Assembly: GCF_027497355.1 (NCBI RefSeq)
Contig: NZ_CP114909.1
Span: 3,305,001-3,369,000 of the forward strand
Source: Micromonospora sp. WMMA1947
Lineage (GTDB): Bacteria > Actinomycetota > Actinomycetes > Mycobacteriales > Micromonosporaceae
Length of the DNA: 64,000 nt
Direction: 5' to 3'
Shown: one piece after another, positions 63,553-64,000 of the stretch
Layout: every line of letters starts with the position of its first letter
How positions within the stretch are numbered: the stretch's first letter is position 1
The notes under the pieces: model-generated
Told to the model about the DNA's origin: nothing
Seen by the model: only the letters and a program-made list of their open reading frames with translations
Databases searched by the model: none
Position numbers and translations under genes: made by a program

Positions 63553-64000
63553 TCACGAGGGGCGCGGGCGGCGTGCCCAGGACCAGCCCTGCCGCTCGGC
63601 CAGCCACCCGAGCGCCTGCTCCCCGCTCCACCGCTGGTGGGCGCGCAGATGGGGGGAGGCGTTCGACGGTCCGGCCGCGGCGCCGGTCAGGAAGTACCCG
63701 GCCAGCGCGGCGAGCGTCACGTCCAGCGCGTCGGCGGGCGCCCCGGCTGCCGCCGGGTGACCCGCGAATGCGGCGTCCGCGTCCAGGCCGCTGGCGTACG
63801 CGGTGAGCAGCAGCCCGGCCAGGTCGAACCAGGCCGGCCCGTGGCAGAGCCAGGGCCAGTCGCACAGCCAGGCGCGGCCGTCGGGGTCGATCAGGAGGTT
63901 GTCCACCCGCAGGTCGCCGTGGGCCAGCCCGGGGGCCGCGTCGGCGTACCCGGGCAGGCGCGACTCCAGCGCGACCAACTCGGCCAGCGGGGCACCGGCG
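63553..64000 (-). CDS. phosphotransferase (APH/choline kinase-like) family protein, N-terminus outside window
   Basis: The C-terminal part of a kinase-fold phosphotransferase, at least 149 residues. The catalytic loop is LAHGDLRVDNLLI (His-Gly-Asp...Asn) and the metal motif is WLCDWPWLCHGPAWFDLAGL. The frame is still open at base 64000, so the start and ATP-binding lobe are missing. Aminoglycoside, homoserine and other small-molecule kinases share these motifs, so the substrate cannot be named. Confidence 0.85.
   Translation of the reverse strand, partial: AGAPLAELVALESRLPGYADAAPGLAHGDLRVDNLLIDPDGRAWLCDWPWLCHGPAWFDLAGLLLTAYASGLDADAAFAGHPAAAGAPADALDVTLAALAGYFLTGAAAGPSNASPHLRAHQRWSGEQALGWLAERQGWSWARRPRPS

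Overview
The window looks like a chromosomal segment of a high-GC actinomycete, most likely Micromonosporaceae (Micromonospora or a close relative). Codon use is saturated with G/C at third positions, GTG starts and 4-bp ATGA/GTGA overlaps are common, and the gene order nadD-rsfS-phosphatase-degV ... comEA-comEC-holA-rpsT matches the order known from mycobacteria. ileS carries an actinobacterial T-box leader, and short GC-rich palindromes recur between genes. The genus is inferred from these features; no database search was possible.

Layout. 1-2.4 kb: 3' end of a 23S rRNA gene, a 5S gene and a terminator. 2.4-14.5 kb: valS-folC-DUF4233, ndk, ileS (T-box), plsC-like and several unlinked genes. 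14.5-23.5 kb: a Pro-rich membrane protein, then a radical-SAM protein (TIGR03960) and its usual partner (TIGR03936), separated here by a small type VII secretion-like cluster of two WXG/PPE-like substrates and a mycosin protease. 23.6-29.4 kb: rne, rplU, rpmA and obg. 29.5-38.5 kb: a stress/membrane region with DUF6766, DUF4383, LEA-like, holin-like and DUF3618 genes, a glycosyltransferase, an SRPBCC-alcohol dehydrogenase pair behind a SigB-type promoter, a CYP152-type P450 and a DUF397 gene. 38.6-46.7 kb: pepN, nadD, rsfS, histidine phosphatase, degV, an SDR, comEA and the first part of comEC.

46.74-59.49 kb: an integrative element of about 12.75 kb sits inside comEC. A serine integrase starts about 30 bp inside the left end. 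A four-gene operon (HTH protein, small membrane protein, DUF2637-like membrane protein, FtsK/TraB-type translocase) reads inward from the right end. Between them lie regulators, zinc-finger/HNH-like proteins and a set of membrane proteins that includes an AbiTii-domain protein. The junctions share AACGT, and joining the two comEC parts across it restores one reading frame of 807 codons. The element therefore switches off the competence DNA channel while integrated and should restore it on precise excision. No relaxase and no certain replication protein are visible, so transfer is probably by the FtsK-type double-stranded route of actinomycete integrative elements.

59.49-64 kb: the rest of comEC, holA, a small membrane protein, rpsT and a truncated phosphotransferase gene at the right edge.
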